Source: Shewanella phaeophyticola
GTDB lineage: Bacteria > Pseudomonadota > Gammaproteobacteria > Enterobacterales > Shewanellaceae
Assembly: GCF_025398315.1 (NCBI RefSeq)
Contig: NZ_JAODOQ010000001.1
Coordinates: 3,286,001-3,350,000, forward strand
Length of the DNA: 64,000 bases
Direction: 5' to 3'
The notes under the pieces are model-generated. The model saw nothing but the letters and a program-made list of their open reading frames with translations. It ran no database searches and was not told where the DNA came from. Both the position numbers and the translations under genes were made by a program. This document shows, one piece after another, positions 49,631 through 59,033 of the stretch; positions within the stretch are counted from its first letter, which is position 1, and each line of letters begins with the position of its first letter.

Positions 49631-49645
49631 TGGCACGCTCTTTGC
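49631..49645 (+). promoter_or_regulatory. Sigma-54 promoter of the respiratory cluster
   Basis: TGGCACGCTCTTTGC matches TGGCACG-N4-TTGC perfectly. Predicted start near 49657, 44 nt before the ATG at 49701. Confidence 0.9.
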
Positions 49646-49700
49646 GATATTGGGTTAAGGCCACTTAATTCGGCCGCCAACAAAAATGGAGAATGTTGCA

Positions 49701-51416
49701 ATGAAATTTGAAGACAAAACTGAACTGACCAATGAATCTCGCCGTGGTTTTTTAAAAGGCACAGCAGTAGCAAGTGCGGTAGCCGTTGTCGGTTCCACAG
49801 TTCCTGGCGCAGCAATGGCAAGTAGCATGTCGATTGGGAAAAATGTGAAAGATGAGCATAAATGGAGCTGGGAAGAACCAGCAGAACCCATTGCTAAACG
49901 TCATATCAAAAATGTTGTTGATACAGACATCGTTGTTATTGGTGCTGGTCTTTCAGGTCTTTCAGCTGCACTTTCTGCCGCTCAATTAGGTGCGAAAGTC
50001 GAAATCATTGAAAAAAACAAAGTGCCAGCTTTCCGCGGTGGTCATATCACAGCCGTAAACAGTAAAGTTCAACAGGCCATGGGGATCAATAATGATGCTC
50101 GTCAAATCCTCCGAGAAATTGTTGCATGGAACCTTGGCCGTGTTGATGAGACATTAATCAAAGAGTTTTTCAGTCGTAGTGGTTCAGCAATGGATTGGGC
50201 GACTGACATTGGAAGAAAGCATGGTTTAGAAGTCACCATGTGGGAAGGCTATTATAAAGGTCCTGATTATACAGAATACCCAGTAACTCATTTCTTCCAC
50301 GAAAAAGATGCCGATTTATCTTATGTTTACGGCCAATCAAACGGTATCGGTAACGCTACAATTGTACCTGTTTTAGCAAAAGAAGCAGTTGCTAATGGCG
50401 TCAATATTAATTACAAAACACCGTCGGTTCAAATTCTTCGTGATGCTGAAGGCAATGCGATGGGCGTCATTGCAGGTAAGCGAGGTAATTACACCCAGTT
50501 CAATGCCAAAAATGTGATTATCGCGACAGGCGATTACGCTTCAAACACTGAAATGTTACAGCGTTACTCTCCATTTTCTTTAAAAGCGGATGCACAAATC
50601 TATTTCCCCAATAAGTGTAATACTGGCGAGGGCATCACCCAAGCATTACAAGCTGGCGCAGTGATGCAACAACATGAACCACATGGGGCTGTCATCCACC
50701 TTGAAGCGGGGGCTGCCAGTTACGGTTTCCTACACGTAAATACCAACGGTAAGCGTTTTAAAAATGAAGACGTGAACACTCAATCTAAGAGTTGTACAAA
50801 AGAGCTACAACCTGATGGCGTAGCATGGATCGTTTACGATAAAGATTGGGCTGATCAAGTTAAAGCGCAGGTTGATGGCAATCTAGCTGGTGGTCTATTT
50901 TACGGCCAAATGTGGCAACCATGGGGCAAAGGATGGAACAAAGAAATTGAGCAAATGACTCAAGAAGCACACATCAAAGATGGTAAGGTTGTGGTAGCCA
51001 ACTCTGTTGCTGAACTTGCCCAAAAAATGGAAGTTCCCGTCGCAGAGCTTGAGAAAACCATTGCCCGTTACAATGAACTTTATCAGCAACAAAATGACAC
51101 GGATTTTGGCAAGCGTAAAGAGTTGCTCACCCCAATTCTTAAAGCGCCATTCTATGCCGGTAAACTTTACAGTACACTCCTCACTGTGTGTGGTGGTTTG
51201 GGCACCGACTCTAGCCTGCTCGTTAAAGACAAAAACAACAACTCCATCCCTGGTCTGTATGTTGTAGGTGCCGCTCAAGGCGACTTCTTCTCTAATGACT
51301 ATCCAACCTTGTGTCCTGGCATTGGCCATGGTCGCTGCCTTACCTACGGTCGTATGGCGGGTATTTTAGCCGCTGGCGGTGACGTAGATAAACTTTTACC
51401 TGCTATCGAAATCTAA
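49701..51416 (+). CDS. Tat-exported FAD-dependent reductase, fumarate-reductase/urocanate-reductase-like
   Basis: 571 residues from ATG 49701, with GGAG (49688-49691) upstream; an in-frame ATG at 49686 overlaps that site. Twin-arginine signal ESRRGFLKG and a hydrophobic stretch to AMAS indicate Tat export. FAD-binding VVIGAGLSGLSAALSAAQLG and NVIIATGDYASN, and the C-terminal CGGLGTDSSLLV and GHGRCLTYGRMAG, place it with the flavin subunits of fumarate-, urocanate- and acrylate-type reductases. It has no haem domain, so electrons must come from the next gene. The aromatic-sensing regulator suggests an aromatic enoate such as a cinnamate as acceptor; this is inference. Confidence 0.88.
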   Translation: MKFEDKTELTNESRRGFLKGTAVASAVAVVGSTVPGAAMASSMSIGKNVKDEHKWSWEEPAEPIAKRHIKNVVDTDIVVIGAGLSGLSAALSAAQLGAKVEIIEKNKVPAFRGGHITAVNSKVQQAMGINNDARQILREIVAWNLGRVDETLIKEFFSRSGSAMDWATDIGRKHGLEVTMWEGYYKGPDYTEYPVTHFFHEKDADLSYVYGQSNGIGNATIVPVLAKEAVANGVNINYKTPSVQILRDAEGNAMGVIAGKRGNYTQFNAKNVIIATGDYASNTEMLQRYSPFSLKADAQIYFPNKCNTGEGITQALQAGAVMQQHEPHGAVIHLEAGAASYGFLHVNTNGKRFKNEDVNTQSKSCTKELQPDGVAWIVYDKDWADQVKAQVDGNLAGGLFYGQMWQPWGKGWNKEIEQMTQEAHIKDGKVVVANSVAELAQKMEVPVAELEKTIARYNELYQQQNDTDFGKRKELLTPILKAPFYAGKLYSTLLTVCGGLGTDSSLLVKDKNNNSIPGLYVVGAAQGDFFSNDYPTLCPGIGHGRCLTYGRMAGILAAGGDVDKLLPAIEI

Positions 51417-51487
51417 GTCTAACTCACCTATACGTTACTCAGCAGTCCAACAGTGCTGGGTAACGTATTGAGTTTAAGGTTGTATTC

Positions 51488-51988
51488 GTGAAAAAACTCA
51501 CTCTACTCACCAAAGTGGTACTGCCTTTTTGGTTACTACTGTCTATGTCGGCACACGCCGATGAATCCTGTGCGCAAGGTTGCCACATTATCAAGCCTTA
51601 CGAGGATGGGATCAGCAACGCTAACTTACTTTCATCAAAACATATCGCCAATGGCGTCACTTGTACTGATTGTCATGAACAAGATGACGAAACGCGCAAA
51701 ATGGAAGCCGACGCTTACGCAAACGGCGAATATGATGACCCAATGTATACCAGAGAGTTTGAAAATGATTTCTGCTTACGTTGCCACGAAGATTATGAAG
51801 CACTTGCTGAAAGAACCAAAAATCTAGAAGAAGAGTGGGGAATTAACCCTCATGAATCTCATCTAGATCCTGAATGTTATCAATGCCATAAATCTCACCA
51901 ACCTTCTACCGTTGTTTGTGCCGAATGTCATATGGGCGAATGGGACAAACGTATGCCTGAGGGGTGGGAGCTAAAAAATAATGGATAA
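51488..51988 (+). CDS. Small periplasmic multihaem cytochrome c
   Basis: 166 residues from GTG 51488 (AAGG upstream), signal peptide ending SAHA. Four CXXCH motifs (CTDCH, CLRCH, CYQCH, CAECH) and one unusual CAQGCH with three residues between cysteines, at the mature N-terminus. It resembles the tetrahaem electron-entry domains of Shewanella flavocytochromes, here as a separate protein. It would take electrons from a CymA-like quinol dehydrogenase and pass them to the reductase. It lies 71 bp after the reductase gene and 100 bp before the outer-membrane channel. Whether the CX3CH site binds haem is unknown. Confidence 0.9.
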   Translation: MKKLTLLTKVVLPFWLLLSMSAHADESCAQGCHIIKPYEDGISNANLLSSKHIANGVTCTDCHEQDDETRKMEADAYANGEYDDPMYTREFENDFCLRCHEDYEALAERTKNLEEEWGINPHESHLDPECYQCHKSHQPSTVVCAECHMGEWDKRMPEGWELKNNG

Positions 51989-52088
51989 AAATACAAAAGC
52001 TTAATCACCAAAAAATGAGTTGGTATTTAACTAACCTTTATGCGCTGTAATCACTTAAGCCGTGCCTACTGCGTAGGAGAACAATATT

Positions 52089-53015
52089 ATGAACACAAAA
52101 TTAACTCGAACAGCATCAACAATCGCTTTAGCTTGCGCATTAACATTCAGTGGTAGTGCATTGTCTGCAATTTCTGGATCTCACTATTCAATCGGTACAG
52201 AAGGTGTTGAAGCAGGTACGCCTCCACCGCCTGGCACACATTATCGTCTGTACAACACATTTTATGAAGCCGATACCTTAAAAGATAACAAGGGTAATGA
52301 TGTACCTGTAGATTTTGATCTTAGCGTTTTTGCTCAAGCACACCGGTTTGTCAAAGTAACCGACTATAAATTACTAGGCGCTAATCTGACTTACAATATT
52401 ATTGTACCAGTGGTAAAAAAAGACATTTCAATTACCGGATCATTTGATAATGCATCTGACTTTGAAGTCGGCGACATGATCCTCGAACCATTAGCCCTGT
52501 TCTGGTATAACAAGCAATTTGATGGTTTACTTGCCATTGCAGCGGTGGCACCGACGGGAGATTATTCTTCCGATAAACCAGAGTCTGTCGGGCTGGGGTA
52601 CTGGTCTGGTTTGATTACCGCTGGCGGAACATACTATTTTGATGAAGACCGCAGCTGGAGCTTTAGCGCATTAACCCGTACCTTATGGCACGGTCATCAA
52701 GATGACACAGGCATCCGCCCTGGTTCAGAATTTATGGTGGAAGGCGGTATTGGTAAAAACATGATGTTCGATGGCCAATGGATCGTGCGGCTCGGCATCA
52801 ACTATGCCGCGTCTTGGCAAATCAGTGACGATAGCAAAGACGGAGTAGGTACTTTAGCCAGCGAACGTAAGCAAGTTTATGGTATTGGTGCTGAAATCAA
52901 CGTCATGTATCTGCCTTGGTTATTACAAGCAGATTTACGTTACTTAAGTGAGTTCGATGCTGAAAATACCGCTGAAGGCGACAGTATTACATTGACCGTC
53001 ACCAAATCGTTTTAA
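52089..53015 (+). CDS. Outer-membrane channel, phenol-MetA-degradation (SphA/transporter) family
   Basis: 308 residues, signal peptide ending SALSA, AGGAG before ATG 52089. The mature part is rich in alternating aromatic strands and ends TLTVTKSF, a C-terminal Phe for outer-membrane assembly. GTHYRLYNTFYEADTL and EPLALFWYNKQFDGLLAIAAVAPTGDY (in part) fit the MetA-pathway-of-phenol-degradation family, thought to move aromatic compounds. As last gene of the cluster it would let the acceptor in. Together with the aromatic-type regulator this is the best hint at the substrate class. Confidence 0.85.
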   Translation: MNTKLTRTASTIALACALTFSGSALSAISGSHYSIGTEGVEAGTPPPPGTHYRLYNTFYEADTLKDNKGNDVPVDFDLSVFAQAHRFVKVTDYKLLGANLTYNIIVPVVKKDISITGSFDNASDFEVGDMILEPLALFWYNKQFDGLLAIAAVAPTGDYSSDKPESVGLGYWSGLITAGGTYYFDEDRSWSFSALTRTLWHGHQDDTGIRPGSEFMVEGGIGKNMMFDGQWIVRLGINYAASWQISDDSKDGVGTLASERKQVYGIGAEINVMYLPWLLQADLRYLSEFDAENTAEGDSITLTVTKSF

Positions 53016-53177
53016 CTGATTAACCTCAAATTTGATGAAGATATGAATAAATGACATTGAGACTACCTACATTCAATATCTCATTTTCAAACTTGAACGT
53101 GACCTTGTTGTGGGTGCAAAGCGCGGTTTGATATGCATTTATATCCAAAGCCGTTACTGAATCAACAAGGTTAAAAG

Positions 53178-53211
53178 AATCAAACCCATCATCACTATGG
53201 TGGGTTTGATT
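53178..53211 (+). terminator. Terminator of the respiratory cluster
   Basis: Perfect 11-bp stem AATCAAACCCA / TGGGTTTGATT around a 12-nt loop, followed by TTAA, about 165 bp past the channel gene. The 928-bp gap around it (53016-53943) also holds a MITE-like element; nothing else was recognised. Confidence 0.6.
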
Positions 53212-53368
53212 TTAACTGACACCAACTAACCCCTTTCACTATCCAGCGTTAATTTTACGCGTTAGGTGCCGCTTTTATACTCTGGTAATAAAACACATAC
53301 ACCTCAATAGCCTCTAGTTAATCCCCATAAAGCTTATTGGGGAAACATACCCAGCAATTGGCTTCTTA

Positions 53369-53677
53369 TACCATTTCCATTAATTATGTGACCAATCAGA
53401 GTCGCTCAGACTGTTCAGTTTGAGGCGCATTGTTGAAATAATGGTTATTCCCTTCTAAGGCAATGCAACAAAGAAATGGACTGTCTGAGCGTCTCCTGCA
53501 AGGCGGGTTTCTGTGCCTTCTATGCTGCTTAATAGTATTTTGACGTACGACTGCATGGATGCAGGAGGTAGAGCAACGCAGGAGCAGTTGCCGAGAGCAA
53601 CTATGCCTACAATCCTATTACTTGCCTAGAAGGCACAGAATTCCCGCTGAATGACCAGATAATTAGTGGAATTGGTA
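53369..53677 (+). mobile_element. 309-bp MITE-like element, copy 1
   Basis: 309 bp bounded by imperfect inverted repeats of about 22 bp (TACCATTTCCATTAATTAT at the left; the right end reads as the complement of TACCAATTCCACTAATTAT) and flanked by TTA on both sides, a 3-bp target duplication. No coding capacity. An inverted copy lies at 61484-61792 and differs at only about ten positions by eye. TTA duplication fits mobilisation by an IS5-superfamily transposase. Confidence 0.85.
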
Positions 53678-53943
53678 TTAAAGCGATAAAAGTCAAAGTA
53701 GCATTCAATAACCATCACAGTAATAAACAAGACTGACTCTCACTTCATACATCAACCAAAGCCCGTTTCAACCTCAAGCAAATTCAGCCAAAACAAAGCT
53801 AGGTTAGCCATAAAAACACAATTCGCATCGTGCAAAAAATAACCAGCTACACTTACCGGTTACATCTATACTGTTTTAAATAACTAAAATGTTATCTCTA
53901 TCGGATTGTTTTTTTATACGTTAAAAGGAATTGCTAAGTTTTC

Positions 53944-56430
53944 ATGATGATACTCAATGATAAAAAATTGGTTAACCTCATAAAATACACCCCAAGTATT
54001 GTCGTCGGATTTTTCGCTATTACAGTCAATGTCATTATCATTAAAGACAATCAAGACAAAGCCAATGCAAGTATCCAATCCCTTCGTGACGACATTATCG
54101 AAAATAATAAAAACACCATAAAACAGTCTACCGACAAGGCATACGACTATATTTTGTATAAAAAAAGAGGGGTTATCGATGAGCTAAAAACCTTGTCTCA
54201 ACAACGCGTGAATGAAGCACACGCAATAGCAATGAATATCTATAACAACAACCAAAACAAACCCCAAACAACGGTCACAAAGTTAATCACAGATGCACTG
54301 CGACCCATTAGGTTTTATCAAGGACGAGGTTACTTTTTTATCTTTCAAATGGATGGGGTTAACATACTGCATGGGCTCAAACCCTATCTTGAAGGCGACT
54401 CAGCCTGGGATGCTCAAGATCTTCGCGGAGCATACATCCTAAGAGAGCACATAGCCTTAATAAAACAACAAAATGGAGAAGCGTTCTACGATTGGTGGTA
54501 CCAAAAACCGGGAGAACCTATACAAAAAGAATATCAAAAAATTGGATTCGGCAAGCATTTCGCCCCCTATGACTGGTTTATTGGCACGGGAGAATATATT
54601 GCCGATATTGAAAACGATCTAAAAGAATCATTGCTAAAATCGGTTATTGATTTTGAACACACTGAAAACCAAAGCTTATTTATCATCGACACTCAAGGCA
54701 ACATACTCGCCAATGGGAACAAACAACATAATCTGGCATTGTTAACCCAATCCAACGCTGCGTTAACGCAAAAAATCGCCTCAGAAGCTATCACACAAGG
54801 CAGCTTCATGGCATTAAACAAACAAACGGCTAACACAACCAATAACAGCAAAACAGAAATAGGCTATCTCAGAAAAATTGAAGGTTGGGATTGGGTCATT
54901 GGATCGTATTTTAATGCTAGCCATGTCAATAGATACATCGAAATAAAACAACAAGAAGCGCAAGCACTTAATCAAAAAAAACTATTCAACATCATATCAT
55001 TAAGTGTGTTTTCAACTCTTTTTATGGTGGGTGTGTCGCTTATAGTCAGTAGCTTAATTACCCGTCGCTTTAATCGCTTTCAGCAACGTATTGAACAGAA
55101 CATTAATGCACTGGAAAACTCAAAGAAAAAACTGCACTACAGTGCATTGCACGACGCATTAACAGGCTTGGCAAATCGCTCTTTATTGATGGAAAAAATA
55201 AATGAAGGCATTAAATCTGCAAAACTACACAATCAACTCCTTGCCGTTGTGTTTATTGATCTTGATGACTTTAAAAGAGTGAATGACTGTAATGGTCATA
55301 GCGCAGGCGACGAATTATTAAAATCTATTGCCCAAAGGTTTAAGCATGCGTTTGACTTAAACGACACAGTGTCACGCTTTGGAGGTGACGAATTTGTATT
55401 TTGCTTCCCACAACTTAACCATATTAATGAAGCTTATTTAAAAATCGAAAAAATACAGCAATTATTTGAAGATAAATTTATCATCCATGGGCACGAAATA
55501 AAGACCCAATGTAGCATTGGCGCCAGCATGTACCCAGCTGATGACCATCATGCTGAAGGCCTTATTCATAAAGCAGATATAGTGCTCTATAAGTCTAAAA
55601 CTGAACTAAAAGGGAGTACGACTTTTTATCATCATCAGTTAAATGAAGAGCTGCAATACAAATATTTACTCGAAAACAAGTTAAAAGACGCGCTCAGCAA
55701 TCAGCAAATATTTGTGCTTTACCAGCCACAAATAGATGCCACAACTGAGAAAATAGTCGCAGTTGAAGCACTCGCCAGGTGGGGACATCCAACCCTGGGC
55801 ACCATTTCGCCGACTGACTTTATCGGTATCGCTGAAGAAATAGGGCTCATTAAACCAATAGGCTTATTTGTATTTACTCAGGCCTGCAAAGACATACTAA
55901 GCATTTCTCCTAATGGGCCAAATGCAATTAAGGTGTCAATTAACATTTCGCCCAATCAGCTTATGTCAGCTGATTTTATCGAATCAATGACTCAGATTAC
56001 CGATGAAATAGGCATACAACGTTGCAGAATCACCTTAGAAATAACCGAAAATGTCATGCTAAATGAATTAGGGAAAACATATAACATTTTAACTGAGCTG
56101 AAAAAACGCAATTTTTGTATCTCACTCGATGACTTTGGCACCGGATTTTCATCATTAAGCTATTTAAATATGTTGCCCTTCGATGAATTAAAAATAGACA
56201 GCTGTTTTATCAATAACATTACCGTGAATGAGCAAAGTAAAACTCTAGTTAAGTCTATTTTAGCAATAAGCGATGCATACAAAATGATCACTGTTGCAGA
56301 AGGTGTAGAAAGAAAAGAGCAACTCATTTTGCTGCAATCTCTTGGTTGTCATTTAATCCAAGGCTTCTACTTTGATAAACCTTTAACCTTAGCTCAACTG
56401 CAAAAAAAATTGCCTAAAACTCAATCTTAA
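53944..56430 (+). CDS. Cache-GGDEF-EAL dual-domain c-di-GMP membrane protein
   Basis: 828 residues. A first helix (about 14-32), a large periplasmic Cache-type sensor region (about 60-335, with RFYQGRGYFFIFQMDG and DWFIGTGEYI, then a second similar half), a second helix near 350-370, GGDEF (430-590) and EAL (600-820). The active sites GGDEF, EALARW, NISPNQL, EITEN, DDFGTGFSSL, KIDSCF and AEGVE are all intact. The inhibitory-site position before GGDEF reads DLND, not RxxD, so product inhibition is probably lost. Single gene next to MITE copy 1; signal and balance of the two activities unknown. Tandem ATGs at 53944 and 53947. Confidence 0.9.
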   Translation: MMILNDKKLVNLIKYTPSIVVGFFAITVNVIIIKDNQDKANASIQSLRDDIIENNKNTIKQSTDKAYDYILYKKRGVIDELKTLSQQRVNEAHAIAMNIYNNNQNKPQTTVTKLITDALRPIRFYQGRGYFFIFQMDGVNILHGLKPYLEGDSAWDAQDLRGAYILREHIALIKQQNGEAFYDWWYQKPGEPIQKEYQKIGFGKHFAPYDWFIGTGEYIADIENDLKESLLKSVIDFEHTENQSLFIIDTQGNILANGNKQHNLALLTQSNAALTQKIASEAITQGSFMALNKQTANTTNNSKTEIGYLRKIEGWDWVIGSYFNASHVNRYIEIKQQEAQALNQKKLFNIISLSVFSTLFMVGVSLIVSSLITRRFNRFQQRIEQNINALENSKKKLHYSALHDALTGLANRSLLMEKINEGIKSAKLHNQLLAVVFIDLDDFKRVNDCNGHSAGDELLKSIAQRFKHAFDLNDTVSRFGGDEFVFCFPQLNHINEAYLKIEKIQQLFEDKFIIHGHEIKTQCSIGASMYPADDHHAEGLIHKADIVLYKSKTELKGSTTFYHHQLNEELQYKYLLENKLKDALSNQQIFVLYQPQIDATTEKIVAVEALARWGHPTLGTISPTDFIGIAEEIGLIKPIGLFVFTQACKDILSISPNGPNAIKVSINISPNQLMSADFIESMTQITDEIGIQRCRITLEITENVMLNELGKTYNILTELKKRNFCISLDDFGTGFSSLSYLNMLPFDELKIDSCFINNITVNEQSKTLVKSILAISDAYKMITVAEGVERKEQLILLQSLGCHLIQGFYFDKPLTLAQLQKKLPKTQS

Positions 56431-56536
56431 TCAGTTAAAACCACAGTGAATAACGCCACCTACCACGCTTTTTCCTGCTAATTGGCTATCAACAAGGTCA
56501 TTAAATAACCCGAAGGCCAATCTAAGCGCAATAAAA

Positions 56537-56557
56537 AAGCCCTAAAAATTAGGGCTT
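56537..56557. terminator. Terminator between convergent genes
   Basis: Perfect 9-bp stem AAGCCCTAA / TTAGGGCTT with short loop and flanking A and T runs, between GGDEF-EAL and the YcaO gene. Confidence 0.75.
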
Positions 56558-56578
56558 AAATTTGTGACTCAATTAGCG

Positions 56579-58766
56579 CTACTTAGCCGCGTTAATTTTG
56601 CGCGCCTGGTGCAGCTTTTTATAACTTTCAATCAAGCGTAAGTGAGGCTCAATACCTTCAAGCTTAATGCTGGTTTTAGTCAGACCATAAAAACGTACCG
56701 TACCGTTAACCGAGCCCACTACGTTGTCCATGACCTCTTTTCCAAACATGCGAGTAAAGTTACCGATAAAATGCTCAAGTTCTAACTCTTCATCGAGGGT
56801 CACTTCAAGCACAGCATTGACAGCTTGATAAAACAAACGGCGTTGTACCGTATTGTCGTTAAACTGCAAAAACTCTTCAACCAATTCAAGCGCGTCTTCG
56901 TGCTCACCTAGTGCCAAATAAATCAAAATCTTTAACTCGATAATGGTTAACTGGCTCTCAAACGGTGTTTTCATCAAACACAATGCCAATCAAAGTTGGG
57001 ATATCGGTTTGATTATCTAATTGGCTTTCTTCTAAACGGTTTACCAACTTAGACAGGGCTTTTGTGCTTAACGAATGCAGATTTAAAATATCTTCACGGT
57101 AGTTGAGTGATTTGTTGGTGTTATCCCAAATCAAATCGTCCACTGGGTACACTTCAGAGTAATCAGGTACTAAAATACGACATGCTGATGCACCTAAATC
57201 AGTAAACTCAGCAATGTACACTTCGCGGCTCATGTCTTCTAAAATACCAAACAGCGCCTTAGCTTCTTGCTCGTTAGTGCCACTAAAATCCCATTCACAG
57301 AATTCATAATCAAATTTGCTACTAAAGAAACGCCAGGAGATAACCCCAGTTGAATCAATAAAGTGCTCTACAAAGTTTTCAGGCTCAGTCACCGCCATGC
57401 TATTAAACGTCGGCTTTGGCACATCATTTAAGCCTTCGAAACTGCGGCCTTGTAACAGCTCAGTTAAGCTACGCTCTAATGCCACTTCAAAGCTTGGGTG
57501 TGCACCAAAAGAGGCAAATACACCACCAGTACGCGGGTTCATTAAGGTAACGCACATCACCGGGAACTGCCCGCCTAATGAAGCGTCTTTAACCACAACA
57601 GGGAAGCCCTGTTCTTCTAAGCCTTTAATACCAGCCAAAATACTGGGGTACTTCTCTAACACTGCCATTGGCACGTCTGGCAGCACAATTTCTTGCTCAA
57701 TAATTTGACGTTTTACTGCACGTTCAAAAATCTCAGACAAACACTGAACATGAGCTTCTTGTAAGTTGTTACCCGCACTCATGCCATTACTTAAAAACAA
57801 GTTTTCAATCAAGTTAGACGGGAAGTAAACCGTTTCACCATCTGACTGGCGAGTGTATGGAATCGCACAAATGCCGCGTGCTTTATTGCCAGAGTTAGTG
57901 TCAATTAAGTGCGAGCCGCATAACTCTTCATCTGGGTTATAAATATCTAGGCAATATTCATCAAGTAAGCCTGTTGGCAGCGCGTCATCGTCTTCAAGCG
58001 CAAACCATTTCTCATTTGGGTAATGCACAAATTCGCTATTAGCGATTTCTTCACCAAAGAATTGATCATTATAAAAGAAGTTATTGTTTAAACGCTCAAT
58101 AAACTCGCCTAAAGCAGAACATAAAGCGCTTTCTTTAGTGGCACCTTTGCCGTTAGTGAAACACATAGGCGATGCGGCGTCACGAATATGTAAAGACCAT
58201 ACGTTAGGCACAATATTGCGCCACGATGAAATCTCAATCTTCATCCCAAGATCGGCTAATAACCCAGTCATGTTTTGAATGGTTTGTTCAAGCGGTAAGT
58301 CTTTACCTAAAATAAAGGTATTGCTGTCACCATCGGGTTGCCCCATCAACATCGCATTGGCGTCAGAGTCTAGGTTTTCAACGGTTTCGATTTTAAATTC
58401 TGGGCCAGTTTGCACCACTTTTTTAACGGTACAACGGTCAATAGAGCGTAAAATACCTTCACGGTCTTTATCCGAAATATCATCTGGCAACTCAACCTGA
58501 ATTTGAAAAATTTGGTTATAGCGATCTTCAGGATCAACAATATTGTTTTGTGACAGCCTGATGTGCTCAGTTGAGATATCACGGGCCTTACAGTACACCT
58601 TGATAAAGTAAGCCGCACACAATGCAGACGAGGCTAAAAAATAATCAAAAGGACTTGGGGCAGAACCATCACCTTTGTATCGAATAGGTTGGTCTGCCGT
58701 AACGGTAAAGTCGTCAAATTTGGCTTCGAGTCTCAAATTGTCGAGAAAATTTACTTTGATTTCCAT
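56579..58766 (-). CDS. ycaO: OsmC-YcaO fusion protein (frameshifted)
   Basis: About 728 residues in two frames. Residues 1-135 are an OsmC-like domain (APSPFDYFLASSALCAAYF); about 145-600 are the YcaO domain with SSWRNIVPNVWSLHIRD, CFTNGKGATKESALCSALGEF, and RGICAIPYTRQSDGETVYFP (in part); the tail is helical, TPR-like. YcaO domains activate amides with ATP; E. coli YcaO acts with RimO in methylthiolating ribosomal protein S12, and the middle and tail match it well. The frame breaks near 56975 (DENTV then ESQLTIIELK), explained by one extra T in TTT. The C-terminal part then runs to 56579. Confidence 0.87.
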
Positions 58767-58991
58767 TGAATATGTCCACAGTCGTGCACAGCCAAACGGC
58801 CAGCTTGTCTAAATTAGGGGGAATTATCGGTGTTTTTGCCGCAATAGTCTTGGGTTAATTGCCTAAAAGTGCGCAATTAGCTTAATTGTAAATAATCTGT
58901 AGGTAGATCTGTTTAGAGAATGCCTGTTCACGAAACATCTCAACGGCCTAGGTTGTCATCACATGATGGGACATATTGAGATGAAAAATAA

Positions 58992-59015
58992 AAAGGCCAC
59001 TTATCGTGACCCTTT
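58992..59015 (-). terminator. Terminator of the aspartic protease gene
   Basis: On the minus strand AAAGGGTCAC pairs imperfectly with GTGGCCTTT, followed by a T-rich TTTTATTTTT. Lies just past the stop at 59034. Confidence 0.55.
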
Positions 59016-59033
59016 GTTATGACTCGCGGCAAA

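Noticed and set aside
53369..53677. Considered a structured regulatory RNA downstream of the respiratory cluster
   Set aside because: The same 309 bp recurs inverted elsewhere with TTA duplications, so a mobile element explains it better.
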